Below are positions 7,489 to 15,815 of a DNA stretch of 64,000 nucleotides, piece by piece; within the stretch, counting starts at the first letter, position 1; each line of letters begins with the position of its first letter. The translations under genes and the position numbers were made by a program. This DNA comes from Cupriavidus basilensis (GTDB lineage: Bacteria; Pseudomonadota; Gammaproteobacteria; Burkholderiales; Burkholderiaceae), in assembly GCF_000876015.1 (NCBI RefSeq), contig NZ_BBQM01000024.1:186001-250000 (forward strand). Direction: 5' to 3'. The notes beneath the pieces are model-generated. The model had not been told where the DNA came from. It saw only the letters and a program-made list of their open reading frames with translations, and did no database searches.

Positions 7489-7968
7489 ATGAGAAAAGCC
7501 ATCAAGCTGGAACTGAAGGAAGCCCGCCACATGGTGGCGGCCGCGATCCGCAAGTCGGAGGAAATCGGCGTGCTGGAAACGATCTGCGTGGTCGACGACG
7601 GCGGCTATCCGCTCGCGCTCGAACGCATGGACGGCGCTCGCATCACCGGCCCGCAGATCGCCTGGAACAAGGCCTTCACGGCCGCCGGCCACAAGCGCTC
7701 CACCCATCTGTTCAACCAGGTGCCCAACGGCCCCGCGCTGCCGGGCAACGAAGCGTTCGGCATCCAGTGGAGCTTCGAGGGCAAGTTCGCGGTGTTCGTC
7801 GGCGGCTTCCCGATCGTGGTCAACGGCGAGGTGATCGGCGGCATCGGCCTGAGCGGCGGCAACGGCGAGCAGGACACCGCCTGCGGCGTGGCCGCGCTGG
7901 CCGCGCTGCAGGAACTGCTGGCCGGCGACGACCTCAAGGTGCTGGTCGAAGCCGACATCAAGAAGTAA
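7489..7968 (+). CDS. GlcG/HbpS-family protein
   Basis: A 159-residue cytosolic protein of the GlcG/HbpS (DUF336) family: it starts with the long amphipathic helix region, followed by VVDDGGYPLALERMDGA and the glycine-rich IGGIGLSGG near residue 120. Family members bind heme or cobalamin-like ligands or have no known function, and often sit beside oxidative catabolic genes. Here it is between an aldehyde dehydrogenase and a reductase. It may help handle heme, flavin or an oxidised intermediate; its role is not known. Its AGGAG-like ribosome site (agcaggac) is just before the ATG. Confidence 0.85.
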   Translation: MRKAIKLELKEARHMVAAAIRKSEEIGVLETICVVDDGGYPLALERMDGARITGPQIAWNKAFTAAGHKRSTHLFNQVPNGPALPGNEAFGIQWSFEGKFAVFVGGFPIVVNGEVIGGIGLSGGNGEQDTACGVAALAALQELLAGDDLKVLVEADIKK

Positions 7969-8003
7969 GCAGGAAACCGCCAAATCGGCCTGCCGACTGT
8001 TGT

Positions 8004-8033
8004 CTCCCTTCTCCTGCGTGCGGGAGAGGGGAG
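8004..8033. repeat. Degenerate copy of the CCCCTCTCCCGC hairpin repeat
   Basis: Left arm CTCCCTTCTCCTGC (8004-8017) and right arm GCGGGAGAGGGGAG (8020-8033) around GT. Two mismatches in the left arm give G-T pairs. It belongs to the same family as the perfect copies at 39841 and 44842 and lies in the 119-base gap between the GlcG-like and reductase genes, where it could shape the mRNA. Confidence 0.75.
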
Positions 8034-8087
8034 CAGACCGCCGGCGGCACGCCGCGCCTTCGCCTTTCACGCATTGCCGAGTCAGCC

Positions 8088-9086
8088 ATGTCTTACCGTA
8101 TCCATCTCATCGAATCCCAGCAATCGTTCGAAGTCGGCGCCGACGAATCGGTGCTCGACGGCGCCCTGCGCGCCAACGTGCAGATGGCCCACGACTGCCG
8201 CTTCGGCGGCTGCGCCACGTGCCGCGTCAGGCTGGTGGAAGGCACGGTGGCCTATGAGGAATACCCCATGAGCCTGACGCCGGAGGAAGAGGAGGAAGGC
8301 TTCGCGCTGGCCTGCCAGGCGCGTCCCACCAGCGACCTCGTGATCAGCACCGCGCGGCCCGGCGAGCCTTGCGTCGAGCCCGCGCGGCACACCGCGGTGA
8401 TCCGCAAGATCGAGCCGCTGTGCGCCGACGTGGTGCACCTGACGCTGGAGCTGCCGCAGGCCGGGGCGCTCGACTACCGTCCGGGCCAGTACCTGAAGAT
8501 CTTCACCGGCGACGGCGTGGCGCGCAGCTTCTCGATGGCGTCGGTGCCGAAGGACCGCATCGTGGACCTGCACGTGCGCCGCATTCCCGGCGGCTACTTC
8601 ACCGAGCGCCTGCTGGCCGGCCTGCGCTCCGACGATCAGCTCGACGTGGAGCTGCCGCTGGGCGGCTTCTATTTCCGCAAGGACGACTACCGCCCGCTGG
8701 TGATGGTGGCCACCGGCACCGGGCTGGCGCCGATCAAGAGCATTCTCGAATCGCTGATGGACGACCCGGACTGCCCGCCGGTGTCGCTCTACTGGGGCAT
8801 GCGCACCGAGGCCGATCTCTACCTGCACGACCAGATCCAGCAGTGGGGGGCGCGCCTGTACGACTTCCAGTACGTGCCGGTGCTGTCGCGCGCGGGCGAG
8901 GGCTGGAGCGGGCGCCGCGGCCACGTGCAGCAGGCGGTGGCCGAGGACCTGCCCGACCTGTCCGAGCACGCCATCTACCTGTGCGGCTCGCCGGACATGA
9001 TCCGCGACGCGCGCGAGACCTTCATGGGCCTGGGCGCCAGCGGCGCGCACATCTACGCGGACAGCTTCACCTTCCAGCGCACCTGA
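8088..9086 (+). CDS. NAD(P)H:ferredoxin-type oxygenase reductase (2Fe-2S, FAD, NAD domains)
   Basis: A 332-residue reductase of the BenC / phenol-hydroxylase-P5 type. An N-terminal [2Fe-2S] domain has C37, C42, C45 and C76. An FAD domain has RSFSMAS (the R-x-x-S flavin motif, near residue 145), and the C-terminal NAD domain has GTGLAPIKS near residue 210 and CGSP near 302. It moves electrons from NAD(P)H to an oxygenase or to a ferredoxin. No Rieske or soluble-methane-monooxygenase-type oxygenase is in the window near it, so the HDO is the best candidate for the electron acceptor. The GntR gene starts two bases after its stop codon. Confidence 0.9.
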   Translation: MSYRIHLIESQQSFEVGADESVLDGALRANVQMAHDCRFGGCATCRVRLVEGTVAYEEYPMSLTPEEEEEGFALACQARPTSDLVISTARPGEPCVEPARHTAVIRKIEPLCADVVHLTLELPQAGALDYRPGQYLKIFTGDGVARSFSMASVPKDRIVDLHVRRIPGGYFTERLLAGLRSDDQLDVELPLGGFYFRKDDYRPLVMVATGTGLAPIKSILESLMDDPDCPPVSLYWGMRTEADLYLHDQIQQWGARLYDFQYVPVLSRAGEGWSGRRGHVQQAVAEDLPDLSEHAIYLCGSPDMIRDARETFMGLGASGAHIYADSFTFQRT

Positions 9087-9088
9087 AC

Positions 9089-9766
9089 ATGGACCAGCCC
9101 GGCGGCAGCCTCGGCGCGCGCCATTCGCCGCTGTTCGCGCAGGTGACGGATACCTTGCGCCAGCGCATCGTGGGCGGCGTCTACCGCCAGGGCGACCGCC
9201 TGGTGGAGCATGCCTTGTCGGAAGAGCTCGGCGTGTCGCGCGTGCCGGTGCGCGAGGCGCTGCGCGCGCTCGCGGCCGAAGGGCTGGTGCGCATCGAGCC
9301 GCGCCGCGGCGCCTCGGTGGCGCGGCTGTCGGAGCATATGGCGCGCGAGATGGTGGAAGTGCGCGCCACGCTGGAAGGGCTCAACGCCAAGCTGGCCGCG
9401 CAGCGCCGCGATCCGCGCCTGGTGACGGAGCTGCAGGCGGTATTGCGCGAGGGCACGGCGGCCGCGCGCGGCGGCGAGGAGGAGCGCCTGCTCGCGCTCA
9501 ACTTCCGCTTCCACGAGGTGCTCGGCAACATTGCCGCCAACAGCGTGCTGCAGGAGATGATGCGCTCGCTGCGCGAGCGCACCGGGCTGGTGTTCGCGCC
9601 GGCGCACCGCCTGCGCGCGCAGCAGAACTGGGACGAGCACGCGCAGATCCTGCGGGCGGTCATCGCCGGCGATGCCGACCTCGCCGCGCTGCTGGCCACG
9701 CGCCACGTCTACAGCGCGGCGGACGACGCCACGCCGGTCGCGCCCGAGGCGCAGGCCGGCGCATGA
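9089..9766 (+). CDS. GntR-family (FCD) transcriptional regulator
   Basis: A 225-residue regulator. Residues 15-80 form the GntR winged helix (LSEELGVSRVPVREALRALAAEGLV). The rest is an FCD ligand domain with FHEVLGN, EHAQILRAVIAGD and a late histidine in ATRHV; the usual first Asp before FH is Asn. FCD proteins normally bind small organic acids and repress nearby catabolic genes. The gene is last in the rightward HDO operon, two bases after the reductase. The GTATAC sites at 1881, 3099, 3281 and 5098 fit a GntR half-site pattern and are the probable operators, which would also make the gene autoregulated. Confidence 0.9.
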   Translation: MDQPGGSLGARHSPLFAQVTDTLRQRIVGGVYRQGDRLVEHALSEELGVSRVPVREALRALAAEGLVRIEPRRGASVARLSEHMAREMVEVRATLEGLNAKLAAQRRDPRLVTELQAVLREGTAAARGGEEERLLALNFRFHEVLGNIAANSVLQEMMRSLRERTGLVFAPAHRLRAQQNWDEHAQILRAVIAGDADLAALLATRHVYSAADDATPVAPEAQAGA

Positions 9767-9891
9767 GTCGCGCAGCCGCCTTCGCGCCGCGGCCGCGCTT
9801 CGCCTAGACTCAACGGAGTGGGCGCGATGCGCGCCGGCGCGCATCGCATGCCGCCGTTCCCCGTTCCCCGTTTTCCGACAGGAGAGTGCTC

Positions 9892-10512
9892 ATGACCTGC
9901 AAGATCCAGGTGGTCTTCTACAGCATGTACGGACACGTCTACAAGATGGCCGAGGCCGTGGCGGCCGGCGCGCGCGAGGTCGACGGCGCGGAAGTGGCGC
10001 TGCTCCAGGTGCCGGAACTGGTGCCCGACGCGGTGCTGGAAAAGAGCGGCGCCAAGGCCGCGCGCGCGGCCTTCGCCCACGTGCCGGTGGCCGAGCCGGA
10101 CAAGCTGGCCGACGCCGACGCCATTCTGTTCGGCACGCCCACGCGCTTCGGCAACATGTGCGCGCAGATGCGCAATTTCCTCGACCAGACCGGCGGCCTG
10201 TGGATGAGCGGCAAGCTGGTGGGAAAGGTCGGCAGTGTCTTTACCAGCACCGCCACCCAGCACGGCGGGCAGGAAACCACGATCACGAGCTTCCACACCA
10301 CGCTGCTGCACCAGGGCATGGTGATCGTGGGCGTGCCCTACGCCGAGGCGCGGCTGCTCGACATGAGCCAGATCACCGGCGGCACGCCGTATGGCGCGTC
10401 CACGCTCACCGCGGCGGACGGCTCGCGCCAGCCCAGCGAGAACGAACTGGCCATCGCGCGCTACCAGGGCCGCCACGTGGCCACCATCGCCGCGAAGCTG
10501 GCCGCGCATTGA
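9892..10512 (+). CDS. wrbA: WrbA-type NAD(P)H:quinone oxidoreductase
   Basis: A 206-residue flavodoxin-fold protein of the WrbA family. The FMN phosphate loop is at the start (YSMYGHVYKMAE, residues 8-20), and PTRFGNMCAQMRNFLDQTG (near 85-103) and TATQHGGQETT (near 120) are WrbA hallmarks. WrbA reduces quinones by two electrons and protects against oxidative stress. The ATG at 9892 is placed 7 bases after AGGAG; an in-frame TTG/ATG-like start six bases earlier is less well spaced. It is 125 bases after the GntR gene, so it may have its own promoter. A quinone-protection role beside an oxygenase cluster is plausible but inferred. Confidence 0.92.
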   Translation: MTCKIQVVFYSMYGHVYKMAEAVAAGAREVDGAEVALLQVPELVPDAVLEKSGAKAARAAFAHVPVAEPDKLADADAILFGTPTRFGNMCAQMRNFLDQTGGLWMSGKLVGKVGSVFTSTATQHGGQETTITSFHTTLLHQGMVIVGVPYAEARLLDMSQITGGTPYGASTLTAADGSRQPSENELAIARYQGRHVATIAAKLAAH

Positions 10513-10534
10513 GGCGGGGCGGCGCCATCGCCGG

Positions 10535-11164
10535 CTAGTCCGGCGCGGCGCCCCGCAGCACGCCGGCCACGCGCCCGCGCAACACCGGCAGCAGGTCCTG
10601 CGCGAACCAGGCGTTGTGCTTGAACCAGCCCTGGTTGCGCGGCGACGGGTGGGGCAGCGGCAGATACGCCGGCGCGTGCGCGGCAAAGCCGGCCACCGTG
10701 GCCGTCACGCCCTCGCGCGCCGCCGCGCCGAGAAAATGCCGCTGCGCGTATTGCCCGACCAGCAGCGTCAGTTCGATGCGCGGCAGGCGCGCCAGCAGCG
10801 CGTCCATCCACAGCGGCGCGCATTCCTTGCGCGGCGGCAGGTCGCCGCTGGCGCCGCGTCCCGGATAGCACAGGCCCATCGGGATGATGGCGATGCGCGC
10901 CGGGTCGTAGAACACCGTCTTGTCCACGCCCATCCATTCGCGCAGCCGGTCGCCGCTCGGGTCGTCCCACGGGATGCCGCTGGCGTGCACGCGCGCGCCG
11001 GGCGCCTGCCCGACGATCAGGATGCGCGCGGGGGCCGCGGCCTGGACCACCGGGCGCGGGCCGAGCGGCAGCGCGCCGGCGCAGACGCGGCAGGCGCGGA
11101 CCTGGGTGAGCAGGGCGGGAAGGTCGGGTTCGGTGGCTGGCACGTCGTGAAATGAGTACGGCAT
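10535..11164 (-). CDS. Uracil-DNA glycosylase family protein
   Basis: A 209-residue protein with the uracil-DNA glycosylase fold motifs: GQAPGARVHASGIPWDD (residues 53-69) and PHPSPRNQ (near residue 176). The CRVCAG near residue 25 holds two cysteines, but I do not see the full four-cysteine set of iron-sulfur family 4 enzymes. It would remove uracil or other damaged bases from DNA. It converges on wrbA with a 22-base gap. It has no link to the catabolic genes on either side that I can see. Confidence 0.82.
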   Translation of the reverse strand: MPYSFHDVPATEPDLPALLTQVRACRVCAGALPLGPRPVVQAAAPARILIVGQAPGARVHASGIPWDDPSGDRLREWMGVDKTVFYDPARIAIIPMGLCYPGRGASGDLPPRKECAPLWMDALLARLPRIELTLLVGQYAQRHFLGAAAREGVTATVAGFAAHAPAYLPLPHPSPRNQGWFKHNAWFAQDLLPVLRGRVAGVLRGAAPD

Positions 11165-11327
11165 CGGGTCTGGCGGCGAAAGCTGCCGGTCGGCATTGTC
11201 GAGAGTCTATTCGCTATCCCGGTCGACGGGCGCGCGCCTGTCGCTCCCGCCGGAGTCGAGCGAAGGCGGCCGATCGGCAGGCTGGAGCCAGATGGATCCT
11301 CCACGACACATGCCGAAGATCCGCAAT

Positions 11328-12818
11328 TCAACGAACGATCGATGACGCATCGGATGACTCGGCGATGCCCCATCGGGGGATCTCGTGCTGCCCCATCGAG
11401 AGGCAGACGTTCTTGATCTCGCAGAAGGTCTCCAGGCTTGCCGCGCCACCTTCGCGGCCGATGCCGGAATCCTTGATGCCGCCGAAGGGCTGGCGCAGGT
11501 CGCGCACGTTCTGGCTGTTGATGAAGACCATGCCTGCCTCGATGCCGCGAGCCAGACGGTGAGCCTTGCCGATGTCCCGCGTCCAGACGTAGGAGGCCAG
11601 GCCGTAGCGGATGTCGTTGGCCATCCGCAGCCCGTCGTCTTCGGCGTCGAACGGAATCAGGCAGGCCACCGGGCCGAAGATCTCTTCCTGGGCGACGCGC
11701 ATGCGGTTTTCGACGTTGGTGAGGACGGTGGGCTGGACGAAGTTGCCATGCCGCATGCTCGCCGGCAGCCCCGGCGGCACTGCGCCGCCCGCGGCGACGG
11801 TGGCCCCCTCTTGCCGCGCCATCTCGACGTAGCCCGTGACCTTTTCCCAGTGCTGTCGCGTGATCATGGCGCCGACATGAGTGGCCGGATCGCGCGGATC
11901 CCCCACTACCAGACGTTGTGAGCGCTTGGCGAAGGCGTGGGCGAAACTGTCGTAGATGCTGCGCTGGATGAAGATGCGCGAGCCGGCCGTGCAGCGTTCG
12001 CCGTTGATCGAGAAGATGGTAAACAGCGTGGCATCCAGCGCCCGGTCCAGATCCGCATCGGCAAACACCAGCACGGGGGACTTGCCGCCCAGTTCCATGG
12101 ACAGGCGCTTGATGCCCGCGCGCTCGGCGATGCGGTGTCCCGTGGCCGTGCCGCCCGTGAAGGAGATCACCCGCACATCGGGGTGCCTGACCAGGGCATC
12201 GCCGGCCTCGGCGCCATAGCCATGCACGATGTTCAGCACGCCCGCGGGCACGCCCGCCTCCAGGGCCAGTTGGCCCAGCCGGTCGACCGTCATCGGCGAC
12301 AACTCGGACATCTTCAGCACCGCCGTATTGCCCAAGGCCAGGCACGGCGCGACCTTCCAGGTGGCATTCATCAGCGGCACGTTCCACGGCGAGATCAGGC
12401 CGCACACGCCCGCCGGCTGGTACAGCGTGTAATTGAGCATCCGGTCGTCGGCCGGATAGGTGTGGCCGTTGACGCGGGTGGCAACCTCGGCGAAGAAATT
12501 GAAATTCTCGCCGGCCCGGGGTACCAGTTGATGCCTGGTCTGCTGGATCGGCAACCCGGTATCGTCCGTCTCCATCGCGGCGAGCTCCGGCACATGGCGC
12601 TCGATCAGCGCGGCGAGGTCGCGCAGGATGCGGGCGCGTTCCCTGGCGGGCCGGCCCGCCCAGGCGGGAAAGGCTGCCTTGGCGGCGGCGACGGCCAGGG
12701 CAATCTCCTTCTCGGTGCCGCGGGCAACCTCGGCCAGGACCGTGCCCGTGGCGGGATTCAGATTTTCAATGACGGACGGACTTTCGACTGACCGGCCGTT
12801 GATCAGGTGGGAAATCAT
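11328..12818 (-). CDS. hpaE: 5-carboxymethyl-2-hydroxymuconate-semialdehyde dehydrogenase-like enzyme
   Basis: A 496-residue aldehyde dehydrogenase. It has SPWNVPLMNATWK, the glutamate in MELGGKSP, the catalytic cysteine in NGERCTAGSR (near residue 284) and EEIFGPVA. The tail KNVCLSMGQHEIPRWG is typical of HpaE and related hydroxymuconate-semialdehyde dehydrogenases, which oxidise the ring-cleavage product of an extradiol dioxygenase. It is last in the leftward operon, 44 bases after the RidA gene. The later enzymes of the homoprotocatechuate route (HpaF, HpaG, HpaH, HpaI) are not in the window. The substrate could therefore differ from the classical one. Confidence 0.82.
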   Translation of the reverse strand: MISHLINGRSVESPSVIENLNPATGTVLAEVARGTEKEIALAVAAAKAAFPAWAGRPARERARILRDLAALIERHVPELAAMETDDTGLPIQQTRHQLVPRAGENFNFFAEVATRVNGHTYPADDRMLNYTLYQPAGVCGLISPWNVPLMNATWKVAPCLALGNTAVLKMSELSPMTVDRLGQLALEAGVPAGVLNIVHGYGAEAGDALVRHPDVRVISFTGGTATGHRIAERAGIKRLSMELGGKSPVLVFADADLDRALDATLFTIFSINGERCTAGSRIFIQRSIYDSFAHAFAKRSQRLVVGDPRDPATHVGAMITRQHWEKVTGYVEMARQEGATVAAGGAVPPGLPASMRHGNFVQPTVLTNVENRMRVAQEEIFGPVACLIPFDAEDDGLRMANDIRYGLASYVWTRDIGKAHRLARGIEAGMVFINSQNVRDLRQPFGGIKDSGIGREGGAASLETFCEIKNVCLSMGQHEIPRWGIAESSDASSIVR

Positions 12819-12862
12819 GGCTTGGCTTCTCGATCGGTGAGCGGGCGGCGCCGCATGGTGTC

Positions 12863-13282
12863 TTACGGGAGGCGCGCGCGATGGCCGGCACCGGCGGAGC
12901 CGACCGCGACGACGGCTTCGATCTCGATCTTCAGGCCGGGGCGGGCCAGTTGCGCCACGCCGACGGTGGAGCGCGCGGGCGGAGACTCGGGAAAGGTCCG
13001 GCGAAAGACGGCATTCATGCCCTGGAAGTCGGCATCCAGGTCGGTCATGAAGACCGTCAGCTTGGCGATGTCCGCCATGCTAGCCCCGGCGGCATCGAGT
13101 ACCGCGCGGATATTGCGGAATGCCAGCTCGGTTTGCGCGGCAATGCCTTCGGGAATTTCCCGGGATACCGGGTCGGACCCGGTATGCCCGGAAACGAACA
13201 GCAGGTCGTCGACGCGGATCGCGGGCGAGTAAGGGCGGTGCGGCAGCAGGCCCGTGGCAGGGATGATGACTTCGCGCTTCAT
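12863..13282 (-). CDS. RidA-family protein, possibly an aminomuconate-type deaminase
   Basis: A 139-residue RidA/YjgF protein. The archetypal arginine is kept (R104 in PPARSTVGVAQL) and the C-terminal IEIEAVVAVG strand is present, so imine deaminase activity is likely. It lies between the extradiol dioxygenase (35-base gap) and the semialdehyde dehydrogenase (44-base gap). In 2-aminophenol and related pathways the 2-aminomuconate deaminase is a RidA-family protein of about this size, so a role in the ring-cleavage pathway is possible. A general role in clearing reactive enamines is the alternative. The ATG at 13282 is chosen because upstream codons belong to the intergenic gap. Confidence 0.85.
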   Translation of the reverse strand: MKREVIIPATGLLPHRPYSPAIRVDDLLFVSGHTGSDPVSREIPEGIAAQTELAFRNIRAVLDAAGASMADIAKLTVFMTDLDADFQGMNAVFRRTFPESPPARSTVGVAQLARPGLKIEIEAVVAVGSAGAGHRARLP

Positions 13283-13317
13283 GAGGATGCTGTTCTCCGT
13301 GCGGCGGATCGAGGGTT

Positions 13318-14325
13318 TCATTCGACGTAGAGGGGGATGGCGCGCGTAGTGGGTGCCTGTACCGGTTGGGGTTCGCCGGTCGCCAGGGAGGTCACGCGCA
13401 TGGACTCCTCGAACCAGCAACGCGGCGGCGGCGGGCCCCACAGGCTTTGGCGGCGCGGGTTGTCGAGCTCCCAGCGCTTGGGCGGCTGGTCCCGGTCCAC
13501 GGTAAGGTAGTCGCCGGTGTACAGCTCGAAGCGGTTGCCATCGGGGTCGCGGACGTAGACGAACAGGGCGTTGGAGATGCCGTGGCGGGCCGGACCGCGC
13601 TCGATGTTGTCGGCGTATCCGGCCGCGGCCAGGGCATCGCAGGCGCGAATCACGCCCATCGGTTCCATCAGGGAAAAGCCGGCATGGTGCATGGTCGGCC
13701 CCGGCCCGGTCATGACCGCCAGATCGTGCGTCGTGGGCTTGCGATAGAGCCAGGCGCCGTACACGTGGTCGTCGGGCGGAGCCGATTGCGTGTACTCGGA
13801 GCAGAAGAAGCCCAGCTCGCGGGTGTACCACTCGTAGCCGGCCTGCGCGTCCGGCATCAGGACGTTCACATGGTCCAGCCGCGTCGGACAACCGTGGCGA
13901 TGCAGGTGGTATTGCTGCAGCAGCGATTCCACCGGCTGCTTGGTGGCGTAGTACTCGATCGGGAAGCCAAACGGGTCCTGTACCTGCAAGGTGCGCCCCT
14001 GGCCGCGCTTTTCCCACGGCTGGAGCCAGCGCATCGGCAACTGCCGGGCCTGGAACTTCCGTGCGAGCTGGTCCAGGTCTTCCTCGCGGGACACCCGAAA
14101 GCCAATGGCGCCGACGCCCGGCGTGCCGGACTGCGTCAGCACCATGCTGTGATGCTCGCGATCTTCGATGGCGCGCAGATACACATGCCGTTCGTCGCGC
14201 TCGGTCTCGAACAAGCCGATCGCGTCCACGTAGAAATCGCGCGAACGGGAGAGGTCGTCAACGAAGTATTCGATATGCCCGAGGCGAAGGATGTTGAAAT
14301 TCATGTCGTCCATATTGCGCTCCAT
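13318..14325 (-). CDS. hpaD: Extradiol ring-cleavage dioxygenase, homoprotocatechuate 2,3-dioxygenase-like
   Basis: A 335-residue type I extradiol dioxygenase with two vicinal-oxygen-chelate domains. The metal ligands can be placed at the His of LDHVNVLMP, the His of MHHAGFSL and the Glu of RFELYTGDYLT. The tail after the second domain (WGPPPPRCWFEES) matches 3,4-dihydroxyphenylacetate 2,3-dioxygenases of the Arthrobacter/Brevibacterium type, which use Fe(II) or Mn(II). It cleaves a catechol next to the hydroxyls, feeding the semialdehyde dehydrogenase downstream. The start at 14325 follows AAGGAG; an ATG at 14343 lacks such a site. The 98-base gap upstream holds a strong palindrome at 14396-14421. 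Confidence 0.85.
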   Translation of the reverse strand: MERNMDDMNFNILRLGHIEYFVDDLSRSRDFYVDAIGLFETERDERHVYLRAIEDREHHSMVLTQSGTPGVGAIGFRVSREEDLDQLARKFQARQLPMRWLQPWEKRGQGRTLQVQDPFGFPIEYYATKQPVESLLQQYHLHRHGCPTRLDHVNVLMPDAQAGYEWYTRELGFFCSEYTQSAPPDDHVYGAWLYRKPTTHDLAVMTGPGPTMHHAGFSLMEPMGVIRACDALAAAGYADNIERGPARHGISNALFVYVRDPDGNRFELYTGDYLTVDRDQPPKRWELDNPRRQSLWGPPPPRCWFEESMRVTSLATGEPQPVQAPTTRAIPLYVE

Positions 14326-14395
14326 GTGGTTCTCCTTGTCCATGCCGCTGCCAGCGGCGATTCGATGTCATCGATTTTCTTGTGGTGGCTTGCGT

Positions 14396-14421
14396 GGCGC
14401 TGTATCCAGAGATACAGCGCC
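14396..14421. promoter_or_regulatory. Perfect palindrome with TGTATC-N4-GATACA core, likely Crp/Fnr operator
   Basis: Arms GGCGCTGTATC (14396-14406) and GATACAGCGCC (14411-14421) enclose CAGA. The inner TGTATC-N4-GATACA matches exactly the arms of the site at 20675-20690. It lies 71 bases before the dioxygenase start, between it and the amidase stop. A stem-loop terminator is the alternative, but no T-run follows on either strand. Confidence 0.72.
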
Positions 14422-14423
14422 AC

Positions 14424-15815
14424 TCAAGCGGCGAACGGGGCCAGCCGCAGCGGCAACACGCTCTCCAGCCACATCGCCAGGGCGAGCAGTCTTCCTTCCT
14501 GGTAGCGTGGGGCGACAAACTGGATGCCCGCCGGCAGATCGTCGCTGGCCGATGTCCAGAGCGGATAGGACATTGCCGGCACCTGCGCGCCGTTGAACGC
14601 CGGCGCATAGGGATTCCACGACATCCAGTCCGCCCCGGGCCAGTGCTCCGGCTGGTCCATCCCCGCGCGGAAGGCCCGGATCGGGACAGTGGGCAGCAGC
14701 AGCATGTCCACGCGCTCGAACAGCGCCTCCAGTGCGCCCGCGTGCGCATCCCGCTGCCGGCACAGGGCGTGGTACTCCGGCATCGACCCGCATCGGGCGG
14801 CGCCGGCAAACGCGGCGAGCCCGGGGTCCAGCTTTGCGCGCCGGGCGGGCGGGACGCCCGCGACCGCGGCCGCGCACCCCAGCCGGTATAGTTCTGCGGC
14901 GGTCCGGGATGCCGCATGGATGTCGTAGTCCACCTCCTCGATGCAGGCGCCGCCGTCGGTCAGGAGGACGAGCATGCCGTGCATGGCCGCGTGGACGGCC
15001 GGCTCGCTTTCTGCCCAGCGTCGCGGCGCGAGCAGGCCGATGCGCAGCTTGCCCGGAGGCGTGCCCGCGGCGGATATCCGCAGCGCCTGGCCCAGGTTCG
15101 AGGTCCAGTCCGCCGGGCTGGGGCCGCTGACGACCTGCAGGGTTTCGGCGATGTCGCGCGCGTGCGTGCCGAGCAGGCCGGCATGCACCAGGTGCGAAAA
15201 CGCACTGGGGAACGGCGCCAGCGGGATGCGGCCATGATTCGGCTTGAGCCCGATGACGCCGCAGAAGGCCGCGGGGATACGCACCGACCCGCCGGCATCG
15301 CTGCCCAGCGAGATGCGGACCACGCCGGCCGCCACCGCCGCGGCGCAGCCCCCGCTGCTGCCGCCCGGCGTGAGCGCCGTGTTCCACGGATTGCGGGTGA
15401 TGCCAAAGGCCGGGCTGTCGGTCACGCCTTTCCAGTTGAACTCCGGCGCGCGCGTCTGGCCCAGCAATATCGCCCCCGAGGCCAGCAGCCGCCGCACGAA
15501 GACCGTGGTGTCCGGGGCGGGAGTGTCGGCGGTGGTGGCCGATCCCCGGCGGGACGGCCATCCCCGCACGGAAGCGGACTCCTTGACAGTGATGGGCATG
15601 CCGTCGAGCGGCCCCAGCGGCGTGTCGTGCCGCCAGCGCCTGGCGGACTGCGCCGCCGCCACCAGGGCCGGCTGCCGATCGATCAGCGCAAAGGCATTCA
15701 GGACCGGATCGACCCGCTCGGCATGCTCCAGGGCCGAACGAACGACGTCGACCGGGGTCAGCGCACGGTCGCGGTACAACGCGCGCAGGCGCTGGAAACT
15801 GGCTTGGTGGATCAT
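14424..15815 (-). CDS. Amidase (amidase signature family)
   Basis: A 463-residue amidase-signature enzyme. The Ser-cisSer-Lys triad can be read in ITVKES (Lys near 75), TPGGSSGGCAAAVAAG (cis-Ser near 150) and GSDAGGSVRIPAAFCG (nucleophile Ser near 174). It would hydrolyse an amide to acid and ammonia. It follows livF with an ATGA overlap, so the start at 15815 is well fixed. Being between an ABC importer and a ring-cleavage dioxygenase, it may release an aryl-acetate or similar acid from an imported amide. That link is inference. Related enzymes include AtzE and GatA; the substrate cannot be told from sequence. Confidence 0.87.
   Translation of the reverse strand: MIHQASFQRLRALYRDRALTPVDVVRSALEHAERVDPVLNAFALIDRQPALVAAAQSARRWRHDTPLGPLDGMPITVKESASVRGWPSRRGSATTADTPAPDTTVFVRRLLASGAILLGQTRAPEFNWKGVTDSPAFGITRNPWNTALTPGGSSGGCAAAVAAGVVRISLGSDAGGSVRIPAAFCGVIGLKPNHGRIPLAPFPSAFSHLVHAGLLGTHARDIAETLQVVSGPSPADWTSNLGQALRISAAGTPPGKLRIGLLAPRRWAESEPAVHAAMHGMLVLLTDGGACIEEVDYDIHAASRTAAELYRLGCAAAVAGVPPARRAKLDPGLAAFAGAARCGSMPEYHALCRQRDAHAGALEALFERVDMLLLPTVPIRAFRAGMDQPEHWPGADWMSWNPYAPAFNGAQVPAMSYPLWTSASDDLPAGIQFVAPRYQEGRLLALAMWLESVLPLRLAPFAA

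Noticed and set aside
8004..8033. Rho-independent terminator between the GlcG-like and reductase genes
   Set aside because: A stem is present but no T-run follows, and the genes look like one operon.
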